The notes beneath the pieces were generated by a model. That model was given only the letters and a program-made list of their open reading frames with translations. It was not told the DNA's origin and searched no databases. Below are positions 20,583 through 28,667 of a DNA stretch of 64,000 bases, piece after piece. Within the stretch, counting starts at the first letter, position 1. Every line of letters starts with the position of its first letter. This DNA is from Phaseolus vulgaris (lineage: Eukaryota > Streptophyta > Magnoliopsida > Fabales > Fabaceae), in NCBI RefSeq assembly GCF_000499845.2, contig NC_023749.2:42306658-42370657 (forward strand), in the 5' to 3' direction. Position numbers and translations under genes: made by a program.

Positions 20583-21368
20583 TGGGGGGCTTGTGTACCG
20601 CCCTGGTGGTCGGATGTGATGACGTGGCATCCTGCTACAGTATAGGCGTGTTGACAAGGCGCTAGGTTGGCAGAAGGGAAGGAAGTCAGGGGGCTCGTGT
20701 AGTCGCCAGTTGTTATATTGGCGTGTTCCGATTTCCAGCTTACCAGAATCGGCGGTCACCAGGTTAAAGATGAAGTCGCCAGATGAAGGAGATCGCCAGA
20801 GCGAGCACATCGCCAAAGACGAAGGAGAAGCAGATTATGAAGGCGGCCGGCGAGACCACAGGGAAGGTGTATGGAGACCCCTAACTCGCCAGTTCCAGTA
20901 GAGATCGCACTCCCAAGTTAGCTATGCACTGGGCAGTACCATGCATAAGTAACTTAGCCAAAATGAGAGTAGAAGCAGCGCCAAGTCAGGGAGCCTCCAG
21001 ATGATGGCACGTGTACAGTTGGATGCGAACCACGTGTCCAAGTCTGTAACTGCCAGGAGAGAGAAAGCTATCAGGTATATAAGAGTTCTTAACAAACTTT
21101 CTGAGGTACGCACGTTCAGTTTATACACTTTACGCTTGCGAGTGATAGAGCTGACTGTGAGAGAGGATTTGCACGGTTCTTGTTCTCTTAGTATTTGGTG
21201 ATACCGTCACTGACTTGAGCGTTGGAGTGCGATCGGCCGCAGCGGCGCCGTACTGTTTCTTTGCAGGTTCTTGAGGTAGATCCCGAAGAGGAACGGAGGT
21301 GAGAAGCGGTGCGCACGTCGATCCTTTGACGAGGCAGTTTCCAGCGTTCCGGTCAACAAGCAGGATCA
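20583..21368 (+). repeat. 5' LTR of element B
   Basis: I place the start at TGGGGGGCTTGTG because this G-rich start is shared by both copies, and the end at GGATCA. Exactly the same length as the 3' copy. The differences are at the base equivalent to GCGCTAGG/GCGCCAGG, AAAGACG/AAAGATG, GCTATCAGG/GCTACCAGG and CAACAAGC/CAACAGGC. Confidence 0.9.
21076..21082 (+). promoter_or_regulatory. TATA box of the B LTR
   Basis: TATATAA in the context CAGGTATATAAGAG, present in both LTRs. It would place transcript start near 21105-21115, leaving about 260 bp of R-U5. A conserved U5 block (TGACTTGAGCG.TGGAGTGC, then GGCCGC..CGGCGCCG) follows at 21208-21251. Confidence 0.65.
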
Positions 21369-21410
21369 TCAGGCGCCCACCGTGGGGCCGTGTAAAACTT
21401 GCTCCCATCC
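21369..21410 (+). other. Primer-binding site of element B
   Basis: TCAGGCGCCCACCGTGGGGC starts at the base after the LTR. The same core occurs after the LTR of T1 (4280) and, decayed, at 36640. It is not the initiator-Met type. Confidence 0.75.
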
Positions 21411-21776
21411 ACAGCGTGAGTTCTTGGAAGTTTTCGAAGTTTTCTGCGTGGTTGTGTGCTGGTGCAACCATCGTTCGCTGTTTGTTTGAGTTTCGTTCGG
21501 TGAATTTGCGTTTTGTACCGTTCGTTTGGCTTTTCGATCAGTGGAGTGAGGTTTTCTGCTGCTTACGCGCAATCTGTTCGGTGGAAGTTCGAGTTCTTTC
21601 GCTCGTTTGGTTGTCCGCGGGGAAACGTTGGTTTCTGGTGAAGTTGTGGTTTTCTTTGAAGGTTTACGGTGTTCTTGAGTTTTCTTGCGCAGTTTCGTGC
21701 TGTTTTCTCCGATTGATCGCTGATTCGATCGTGGTTGAAGTGTTGTTCGCTGCATTCCTGTGATTCACTGAGGTTC

Positions 21777-23447
21777 ATGAGAAAAATGAGAAGCAATCGT
21801 TCAAGCCCCGTGGCGCCTGTCGCTACTGAAGGCGACGCCGCCATGACCATGGCGCAGATGGCAGAGATGATGCGCTCGTTGCAGGCAACTGTAGAAGCCT
21901 CACGCGTAGAGCAGGCGAGAATACATGAGGACCTGGTCGCCTCTCGCGCCAGGAACGAGGAGCTTAGCAAGGTGACTGAGGAGCTGCGTCAAGCTCTTCG
22001 GGAGCAGCAAGGACGTTCTTCTGCTGAAGAGGTGGCGCCGTCGACGCCACCTCGTGTTTTCCCAATGCCTTTTATTCAGGCGATTACCGACACGCCTATT
22101 CCCACGAGCGTGGTTCCAGTTAAGGCTGTCTTTACCGGCGTGGAGGATCCAGAGGCTCATCTGACCACGTTCCATACGCAGATGATGCTGTCGGGAGGGT
22201 CAGACGCCGTCTATTGCAAGATGTTCGTGAGTACGCTCCAGGGAACGACGATGGAGTGGTTTGTGAGCCTGCCTAACGGCCACATAACCAATTTTCAACA
22301 GTTCTCGAAGATCTTTGTCGAGCAGTACATCGTGAATAAGGCACCGCCCAGGGTGTCTTATGATCTGTTTGATATAAGGCAGTACCATGGGGAGTCCCTC
22401 AGAGACTACCTCAATCGCTTTGGAGCGCAGATGGTCAGATCGCCGGCCAAGGATGAAGAAATGCTGGTCTATGCCTTCAAGAAGGGCGTGCAGCCAGGAC
22501 CATTCTGCGAGGCCTTGATCAGGGCTCATCCAGCGACGTTTGCTGAAGTCAGGCGACTTGCGGTGGCTCACATCGCCGACGAGAGTGAAGTCGCCGAGAA
22601 GAGAGGCAGTGTGGCTCCCGCCCGGCCACGCGCCCAGACCAGGATCCAGCCGCAGAGGGTGCTGGAAACAGCGGCGGCGGCCAGGAAGGACCAGAGGACT
22701 CACCATCCTTACGACAGGAGGAACAAGGGAAGGAGCCAGGGGCGCCAGCAACCAGCACGCCGGGAATACAATCGCCCGCCTAAGCACAAATTTGTCATGG
22801 GATTAGCGGATCTAATCACCATTCCTAATATCTCTGCTAGGTTGAAAGCGCCTGAGAAGGTGGGCGACAAGGTGCTGGGGTCAAAGCCGGACGCCTGGTG
22901 CGAGTTCCACCAATGTTTTGGCCACACCTTGGACTCGTGTTTGTCTTTGGGATATCAGCTCGACGATCTCGTTAAGAGCGGGTTCCTAAATGACTATCTG
23001 CTGGACAGGAGGACGGGGGGAGCGTCGAGTTCCCAGCCAGCAGGTGGAGAAGCCCAGCAACACGAGATGCCTATCCACGGGGAGATCCACACCATTGCAG
23101 GGGGTTTCTCAGGTGGTGGATGCACCGCATCGCAGAGGAAAAAGTACGCGCGATCGGTGATGACAGTGGATATGTTTGAAGATCACTCGCCGGAAGTGGA
23201 CATTACGTTCACCAAGCAGGATCTTCGGGACGTTGTGCCTCATGACAACGATCCCATAGTTATTTCGTTGGTTACAGCGGGAAGGAAGGTCCACAGAGTT
23301 CTGGTGGACCAAGGAAGCTCGGCAGACGTGATGTTCTGGCCGACTTTCACGCAGCTGGAATTGCCCCTTGACCAGCTAAGGCCCTATGGAGGATGCTTAT
23401 ATGGGTTCGCTGGTGACCAGGTGGAGGTCAGGGGTACATTGAGCTGA
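21777..23447 (+). CDS. Gag-protease of element B
   Basis: Start taken at ATG 21777 (MRKMRSN), the first Met after the leader that begins the conserved gag; a Met 14 codons earlier lies in leader-like Cys-rich sequence. A coiled coil spans residues about 30-80. The gag core (VEDPEAHLTTFHTQM, TTMEWFVSLP, YHGESLRDYLNRF) is about 120-270. A basic linker follows, then the zinc-binding motif CEFHQCFGHTLDSC near 374-387. The protease motif LVDQGSSADVMFW is near 509-521 with catalytic Asp at about 511. The frame ends early at TGA 23445-23447 after GFAGDQVEVRG: related T1 sequence reads on through GYIDLR, so one base is missing at 23431-23434. The product would contain gag and most of protease. Confidence 0.85.
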   Translation: MRKMRSNRSSPVAPVATEGDAAMTMAQMAEMMRSLQATVEASRVEQARIHEDLVASRARNEELSKVTEELRQALREQQGRSSAEEVAPSTPPRVFPMPFIQAITDTPIPTSVVPVKAVFTGVEDPEAHLTTFHTQMMLSGGSDAVYCKMFVSTLQGTTMEWFVSLPNGHITNFQQFSKIFVEQYIVNKAPPRVSYDLFDIRQYHGESLRDYLNRFGAQMVRSPAKDEEMLVYAFKKGVQPGPFCEALIRAHPATFAEVRRLAVAHIADESEVAEKRGSVAPARPRAQTRIQPQRVLETAAAARKDQRTHHPYDRRNKGRSQGRQQPARREYNRPPKHKFVMGLADLITIPNISARLKAPEKVGDKVLGSKPDAWCEFHQCFGHTLDSCLSLGYQLDDLVKSGFLNDYLLDRRTGGASSSQPAGGEAQQHEMPIHGEIHTIAGGFSGGGCTASQRKKYARSVMTVDMFEDHSPEVDITFTKQDLRDVVPHDNDPIVISLVTAGRKVHRVLVDQGSSADVMFWPTFTQLELPLDQLRPYGGCLYGFAGDQVEVRGTLS

Positions 23448-26400
23448 GAACCACGTTTACAGATGAGGCTGGGTCGAGGACGGAGAAAATCAAGTACCTC
23501 ATCGTAAACGCCCCTTCAGCATATAACATCCTGTTGGGAAGGCCCACGCTTAACAGGATAGGCGCCATTCCGTCGACTCGGCACATGAAGGTAAAGTTGT
23601 CGTCCATGGAAGGGGTGGTGATCACAATCAAGTCTGATCAGAAAGAAGCGAAAAGGTGCTATGAGAATAGCCTGAAAAACAAAAGATCAGTGAGTTATGT
23701 AACAACCACCCCACCTCCCGGTGTGAAGCCCAGATCGACGGCAACAGAGGAGGCTGCCGGAAGAGATGTGGAGATGATAGACGCTGAGCTAGGGGAGAGG
23801 AATGCTGGCCTGGAGGAGGAAGAGGCGCGGAATCGCCCCGAGGAAGCAAGGGAACAGGGAATCGCCAGGGCGGTGATCGCCAGAGAATCCAGGCCTAAAC
23901 CTGTCGAGCAGTGGCTCGAAAAGGAGATCGGAGGAAGAATCTTCAAGCTAGGAAGATCTCTGGAGGTTGATCTCCAGGACCAGATCGCCAAGGTGATTGA
24001 GCGGCATCTGGACGCGTTTGCATGGTCCGCTTCGGACATGCCCGGGATTGATCCCGACTTCTTGTGCCATCATCTGGCGATGGACAATTTGGTGAGACCG
24101 GTGCGACAAAGGAGAAGAAAGTTCAACGAGGAGAGGAGGCAGGCGATCAGGGACGAAACACAGAAACTCCTCGCTGCAAGCCACATCAGGGAAGTCCAGT
24201 ACCCCGAATGGTTGGCGAATGTCGTGCTGGTGAAGAAGAGTAACGGGAAATGGCGCATGTGCGTCGATTTCACCGACCTGAACAAAGCTTGCCCAAAGGA
24301 TTCGTATCCTTTACCGAGCATAGATGCCCTGGTTGATAGTGCTGCAGGGTGTAAGTTGCTGAGTTTCCTGGATGCCTTCTCAGGATATAATCAGATCAAG
24401 ATACATCCCATGGATGAAGAGAAAACAGCCTTCATGACGGAGAGATCGTGCTACTGCTATAAGGTGATGCCGTTTGGGCTGAAGAACGCGGGGGCCACGT
24501 ACCAGAGGCTGATGGATCGAGTACTTGCACCAATGCTGGGAAGGAACGTGCAAGCTTACGTCGATGACATGGTCGTTACCTCGCAGGAAAAAAGCAAGCA
24601 CGTGGCAGACTTGGAAGAATTATTCACGACGATCGCCAAGTTCAAGTTAAAGCTCAATTCGGAGAAATGCATTTTCGGCGTGGAGGCTGGAAAGTTTTTG
24701 GGTTTCCTCTTGACTGAAAGAGGAATAGAAGCCAACCCAGACAAGTGTGCCGCCATCTTGGCGATGAGGAGCCCGGCTACGGTGAAAGAAGTCCAGCAGC
24801 TAACAGGTCGGATGGCAGCCCTATCTCGCTTCGTGTCAGCTAGCGGAGAAAAGGGACATCCCTATTTTCAATGTCTGCGTCGCAATAATAAGTTTGCTTG
24901 GACGAAAGAGTGCGAGGAAGCTTTCGTCAAACTGAAGGAGTATCTGGCGAGCCCGCCGGTTCTGTGCAAACCGCTGGCGGGAATCCCTCTCAGGTTGTAT
25001 TTTGCTGTGACTGAGAGGGCGGTGAGTGCGGTGCTCGCCCAGGATCAAGATCAGGCTCAGAAGCCTATTTATTTTGTGAGCAAGGTGTTGCAGGGCCCAG
25101 AAACGAGATATCAGGCCCTAGAGAAGGCTGCGCTGGCTGTGGTGTTTTCGGCGAGGAGGTTGCGCCACTACTTCCACAGTTTCACAATACTGGTGATGAC
25201 TGACCTGCCCATCCAGAAGGTCTTGAAGAAACCCGACGTTGCGGGAAGGATGGTGAAGTGGGCGGTAGAGTTGTCAGAGTTTGATATTAAGTACGAGCCC
25301 CGAGGCGCGATCAAGGGGCAAATCTTTGCAGATTTCGTGGTTGAGCTCTCATCAGAGGCGACGCGGGTTGAAGGGAACGATTTCCGTTGGGTACTTTCGG
25401 TGGATGGACCGTCGAACCAGCAGGGCAGCGGTGCTAGAGTCATATTGGAAGGACCCAACGGCGTGCTGATCGAACAATCTCTGAGGTTCGCCTTCAAAGC
25501 CAGCAACAGTCAAGCAAAGTATGAGGCGCTGATCGCCGGAATTTTGCTGGCCAAGGAGATGGGAGCTAGGGTGCTGATGGCTAAGAGTGACTCGCTGCTA
25601 GTCACGGGGCAAGTAACAGGCGAGTTCCAGGCTAAAGATCCACAAATGGCGGCTTACTTGGCGTATGTGCAGGAATTGAAGAGTTCCTTTGCCTCCTTTG
25701 AAGTAGTACATGTGCCCAGAGAGCAGAATGCCCGAGCTGACTTGCTTGCTAGGCTCGCCAGCTCAGGCAAGGGGGGTAGGCAGAGGACGGTGATTCAAGA
25801 AACTCTGAAGACGCCAAGGGCATTTGTAGCAGATCACCTGGTCCTTCAGATAAGCAAGTCGACGGAGAGAGCAGCGAGAAGCCATAAGTCCTTGACGCAA
25901 GAAACTCTGAGATCGCCGAGAATTAGAGCATGTCGAGGAGAGAAGGTGGACGTGATGCAGGTCTGCGCCGCCCATGAGCCAGACACTTGGATAACACAGT
26001 ACAAGCGGTGCCTGGCAGATGGCCTCCTCCCACTGGATCCAACAGAAGCTAGGAAGGTAAAGAAAAATTCCAGCAAGTACACGTTGATCGATGGCGATCT
26101 GTACAGGTTTGGGTTCACTCACCCACTCCTGGAATGTATACACGGCGAGAAGTGCACGAGAATCATGGCGGAGCTCCACGAAGGTATATGCGGAAGCCAC
26201 GTCGGGGGTCGAGCTCTGGCCGCGAGGACTCTCCGTGCAGGCTACTACTGGCCATCCATGAGAGAAGATTGCAAGAAATATGCCCAATGTTGTAAACAAT
26301 GCCAGCAGCACGCCGATTGGCATAAGACACCTCCCGAGGAGTTGAAGTCGATCTATAGCCCTTGGCCGTTTCATACTTGGGGAATCGATATCCTGGGACC

Positions 26401-27214
26401 TTTCCCGCTGGCGATCAGGCAGATGAAGTACTTGGTGGTGGCGATTGAGTATTTCACCAAGTGGATTGAAGCAGAACCAGTGGCCCAGATCACCGCACAC
26501 AAGATCGAAGGTTTTGTATGGAAGAACATCGTGTGCCGGTTTGGAGTGCCTAAACGCCTGGTGTCAGATAATGGGACGCAGTTTGCAAGCCACCTGTTGA
26601 AGAAGCTTTGCGAAGGGGTGGGAATTCAACAAGTGTTTGCATCCGTCGAGCACCCTCAGACAAATGGCCAGGTGGAGTCAGCTAATCGGGTGTTGTTGAG
26701 AGGTTTGAAGAGAAGGCTTGAGAAAGCCAAGGGAAGTTGGGCTGAGGAGGTGCCCCGTATAGTCTGGGCGTACCACACCACCGAGCAGTCAGGAACCCAT
26801 GAGACCCCGTTCAGCTTGGTCTATGGGTGTGATGCCATGATTCCGGTGGAGATCCAGGAGAGCTCGCCGAGATTCCAGAACTTCGTAGAGGAAGACTCGA
26901 ATGAAGAGAGAAGGCTGAACCTGGATCTACTGGATGAGGTCAGAGAAGAGGCGAGGTTGAAGGCTGAAGCCGTGAAGAGAAGGGTCGAACGAAGATACAA
27001 CTCGAAGGTGATGCCAAGGCAGTTTAGAGAAGGCGACTTGGTGATGAGGAAGGCCCACCAGTATGAGATGGAGAATAAACTGTCACCCAAGTGGACTGGA
27101 CCATTCAGAATAACCGAGGCGCTCGGGAACGGAGCCTACCGCTTAGAGACGCTGGAAGGAGGGGCGATTCCTCGCACCTGGAACGCCACACACCTGAAGT
27201 TGTACTATAGTTAA
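23435..27214 (+). CDS. Pol of element B: protease end, RT, RNase H, second RNase H, integrase
   Basis: The reading continues protease in the next frame (YIELRTTF, NILLGRPTLNRIGA); the first ATG is 23534, from which 1226 codons follow and the residue numbers here are counted. RT lies about 215-400 with FLDAFSGYNQI (278) and YVDD (342). The ancestral RNase H (about 490-610) has lost its first catalytic Asp (FAVTERAV). The second RNase H (about 616-745) keeps a D-E-D-D set in VDG, YEAL, KSDS and ARADLL. Integrase has the HHCC zinc domain (HEGICGSH...CKQC, from 881), then WGIDILGP, VSDNGTQF and QVES in a D,D-35-E array, and a C-terminal GDLVMRKAH/WTGPFRI segment with no chromodomain. Together these copy the RNA into DNA and insert it. 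Confidence 0.9.
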   Translation, partial: YIELRTTFTDEAGSRTEKIKYLIVNAPSAYNILLGRPTLNRIGAIPSTRHMKVKLSSMEGVVITIKSDQKEAKRCYENSLKNKRSVSYVTTTPPPGVKPRSTATEEAAGRDVEMIDAELGERNAGLEEEEARNRPEEAREQGIARAVIARESRPKPVEQWLEKEIGGRIFKLGRSLEVDLQDQIAKVIERHLDAFAWSASDMPGIDPDFLCHHLAMDNLVRPVRQRRRKFNEERRQAIRDETQKLLAASHIREVQYPEWLANVVLVKKSNGKWRMCVDFTDLNKACPKDSYPLPSIDALVDSAAGCKLLSFLDAFSGYNQIKIHPMDEEKTAFMTERSCYCYKVMPFGLKNAGATYQRLMDRVLAPMLGRNVQAYVDDMVVTSQEKSKHVADLEELFTTIAKFKLKLNSEKCIFGVEAGKFLGFLLTERGIEANPDKCAAILAMRSPATVKEVQQLTGRMAALSRFVSASGEKGHPYFQCLRRNNKFAWTKECEEAFVKLKEYLASPPVLCKPLAGIPLRLYFAVTERAVSAVLAQDQDQAQKPIYFVSKVLQGPETRYQALEKAALAVVFSARRLRHYFHSFTILVMTDLPIQKVLKKPDVAGRMVKWAVELSEFDIKYEPRGAIKGQIFADFVVELSSEATRVEGNDFRWVLSVDGPSNQQGSGARVILEGPNGVLIEQSLRFAFKASNSQAKYEALIAGILLAKEMGARVLMAKSDSLLVTGQVTGEFQAKDPQMAAYLAYVQELKSSFASFEVVHVPREQNARADLLARLASSGKGGRQRTVIQETLKTPRAFVADHLVLQISKSTERAARSHKSLTQETLRSPRIRACRGEKVDVMQVCAAHEPDTWITQYKRCLADGLLPLDPTEARKVKKNSSKYTLIDGDLYRFGFTHPLLECIHGEKCTRIMAELHEGICGSHVGGRALAARTLRAGYYWPSMREDCKKYAQCCKQCQQHADWHKTPPEELKSIYSPWPFHTWGIDILGPFPLAIRQMKYLVVAIEYFTKWIEAEPVAQITAHKIEGFVWKNIVCRFGVPKRLVSDNGTQFASHLLKKLCEGVGIQQVFASVEHPQTNGQVESANRVLLRGLKRRLEKAKGSWAEEVPRIVWAYHTTEQSGTHETPFSLVYGCDAMIPVEIQESSPRFQNFVEEDSNEERRLNLDLLDEVREEARLKAEAVKRRVERRYNSKVMPRQFREGDLVMRKAHQYEMENKLSPKWTGPFRITEALGNGAYRLETLEGGAIPRTWNATHLKLYYS

Positions 27215-27280
27215 AAGCTTTGTAAGTAAAGACAAACACAAATGTCATATTACAATGTCTCTGATGAAACAGTTTCAAGG

Positions 27281-27335
27281 GGGCACTCTTTTTTCCCTAA
27301 GGAGGGTTTTTAATGAGGCCACCCAATAAAAGAAG
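27281..27335 (+). other. Conserved non-coding box after B pol
   Basis: CACTCTTTTTTCCCTAAGGA and then GGGTTTTTAATGAGGCCACC.AATAAAAG. It is nearly identical to 13846-13895 in the much older T1. It lies 70 bases past the pol stop. Confidence 0.6.
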
Positions 27336-27458
27336 AGTTTTCGAAGTATAAGGCGTTTTCAGATTGCATGTTTGCTTTTTTCCAAGAGTTTTGAAGAAAG
27401 ACCTTGTCGCTTGTACGTGATTTAAGGCAAGAAAAGATATATCGCATGCTTTCTGAAA

Positions 27459-28070
27459 AGTTTTAAGTCCTCATCGTTTTTCGGCGATTGGAGGCACTAG
27501 TTAAAAGTTTAAAGTCCTCATCGTCTTTCGGCGATCGGAGGCACCAGATAAAGACCTCCTCGCCGTCGAGCGAGTGCAGGCGAGAAAGAGAAAAGGTCCT
27601 CAGTGCATCCAGGGGGGAGGAGATGTACACCCTGGGCAAGTTGAGGCACCAGATAAAGTCCTTCTCGCCGTCGAGCGAGTTTAGGCAAGTTAAAGACCTT
27701 CTCGCCGTCGAGCGAGTGCAGGCGAGGAAGAGTAAAAAGTCCTCCGTGTTTCTGGGGGCGAGAAGATGTAACCCCTGGGGCAATGTAGAGGCGCCAGTAA
27801 AAGTCCTCCGTGTTTCTAGGGGCGAGAAGATGTAACCCCTGGGGCAATGTAGAGGCAAGATAAAGACCTCCTCGCCGTCGAGCGAGCGCAGGCGAGAAAG
27901 AGAAAAGGTCCTCAGTGCATCCAGGGGGGAGGAGATGTACACCCTGGGCAAGTTGAGGCACCAGATAAAGTCCTTCTCGCCGTTGAGCGAGTTCAGGCGA
28001 GTTAAAGACCTTCTCGCTTACATGCGAGCTTAGGCAAGATAAAATCCTTCTCGTCTCGAACGAGTTCAGG
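27459..28070 (+). repeat. Hairpin-rich tandem repeat array in the B 3' untranslated region
   Basis: A mosaic of direct repeats. The short inverted word CTCGCCGTCGAGCGAG (arms CTCGC/GCGAG) recurs at about 27559, 27667, 27701 and 27870, with variants at about 27976, 28012 and 28048 in which the loop changes but the arms still pair. A longer unit from 27547 is repeated 312 bp later at 27859. A 64-bp unit (AGTCCTCCGTGTTTCT.GGGG...GGGGCAATGTAGAGGC) occurs twice, at 27738 and 27802. Such arrays are known in the 3' region of Tat/Ogre elements and can give rise to satellite DNA. Apparent reading frames here are by-products of the repeats. Confidence 0.8.
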
Positions 28071-28611
28071 TATGGTGCAGAGGGTGGAAGAAGTTTGGAA
28101 GGTGGCTAAGGTAGGTTCGAAGAGAACGCCTAGTCAACCGGTCTTTTGTTCTGAAGTTCAGGGAGGCAAAGAAGGATCCCAAAAGGCGTTTCTACCCCCA
28201 GATAAAGAAACTATTGCCAAAGCATGAGGCCAGAAAGAAGCTGATATTACCAAGAGTTCTTGGCGATCGGGAAGAGTTCAAACAGCGGCGAGAAGGTTAA
28301 AAGACCTGTTTGATGAAGCAGGTCGAGTGGGACGGTGTTTTGAGCCAATAACTGAGTTACAGTTTGTTGCTTGAAGGGTATTCTTACGATAAAGTTAGTG
28401 CCTTAAGAGTACAAGTTGGTTAAAGTGATTATTGTTTAAGTTTGAAGTGGTTCGAAGCGGTTAAGTCAGAAGTCGTGTTTGCAAAATCGTTAAGTCAAAT
28501 CCGGCAAAGTTAAACATGCGAAGAAGGTTAAAGCGCTTAAAGAAGTCAGGAGAGGGAATATCCAAACGTTGTCATTAAGATAAGTATCTGCTAAAGCCAC
28601 ATATACACGAG
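28071..28611. other. B spacer between array and antisense gene
   Basis: Low-complexity purine-rich DNA with a few GTTAA/GAAG words. I see no gene. Confidence 0.5.
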
Positions 28612-28617
28612 TTTATT
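28612..28617 (-). terminator. Poly(A) signal of the antisense gene
   Basis: AATAAA on the minus strand (context TGTAATAAACTCG), about 50 bases beyond the antisense stop codon at 28668. The position suits a plant near-upstream element. Confidence 0.5.
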
Positions 28618-28667
28618 ACAGAATAATACAAGGGAAATCATGAAAGTAGCAGATGAAGAGAAGTTGA

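Noticed and set aside
20508..20901. Frames repeated at 20508-20901 and 31787-32213
   Set aside because: They are in the two LTRs of B, which explains the identical copies.
23421..23450. Programmed ribosomal frameshift in B
   Set aside because: No standard slippery sequence, and T1 has one continuous frame here; a one-base loss is simpler.
20583..27214. Integrated pararetrovirus (gypsy-like RT)
   Set aside because: LTRs, primer site, D,D-35-E integrase and a second RNase H identify a retrotransposon; no movement protein is present.
27463..27961. Two overlapping minus-strand frames of about 150 codons with repeated peptide units
   Set aside because: They fall wholly in the B tandem array; the peptide repetition follows from the DNA repeats and both frames are equally open.
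27540..28060. CRISPR-like repeat-spacer pattern
   Set aside because: Spacing is uneven, 'spacers' are themselves duplicated, and the setting is a plant retrotransposon 3' region.
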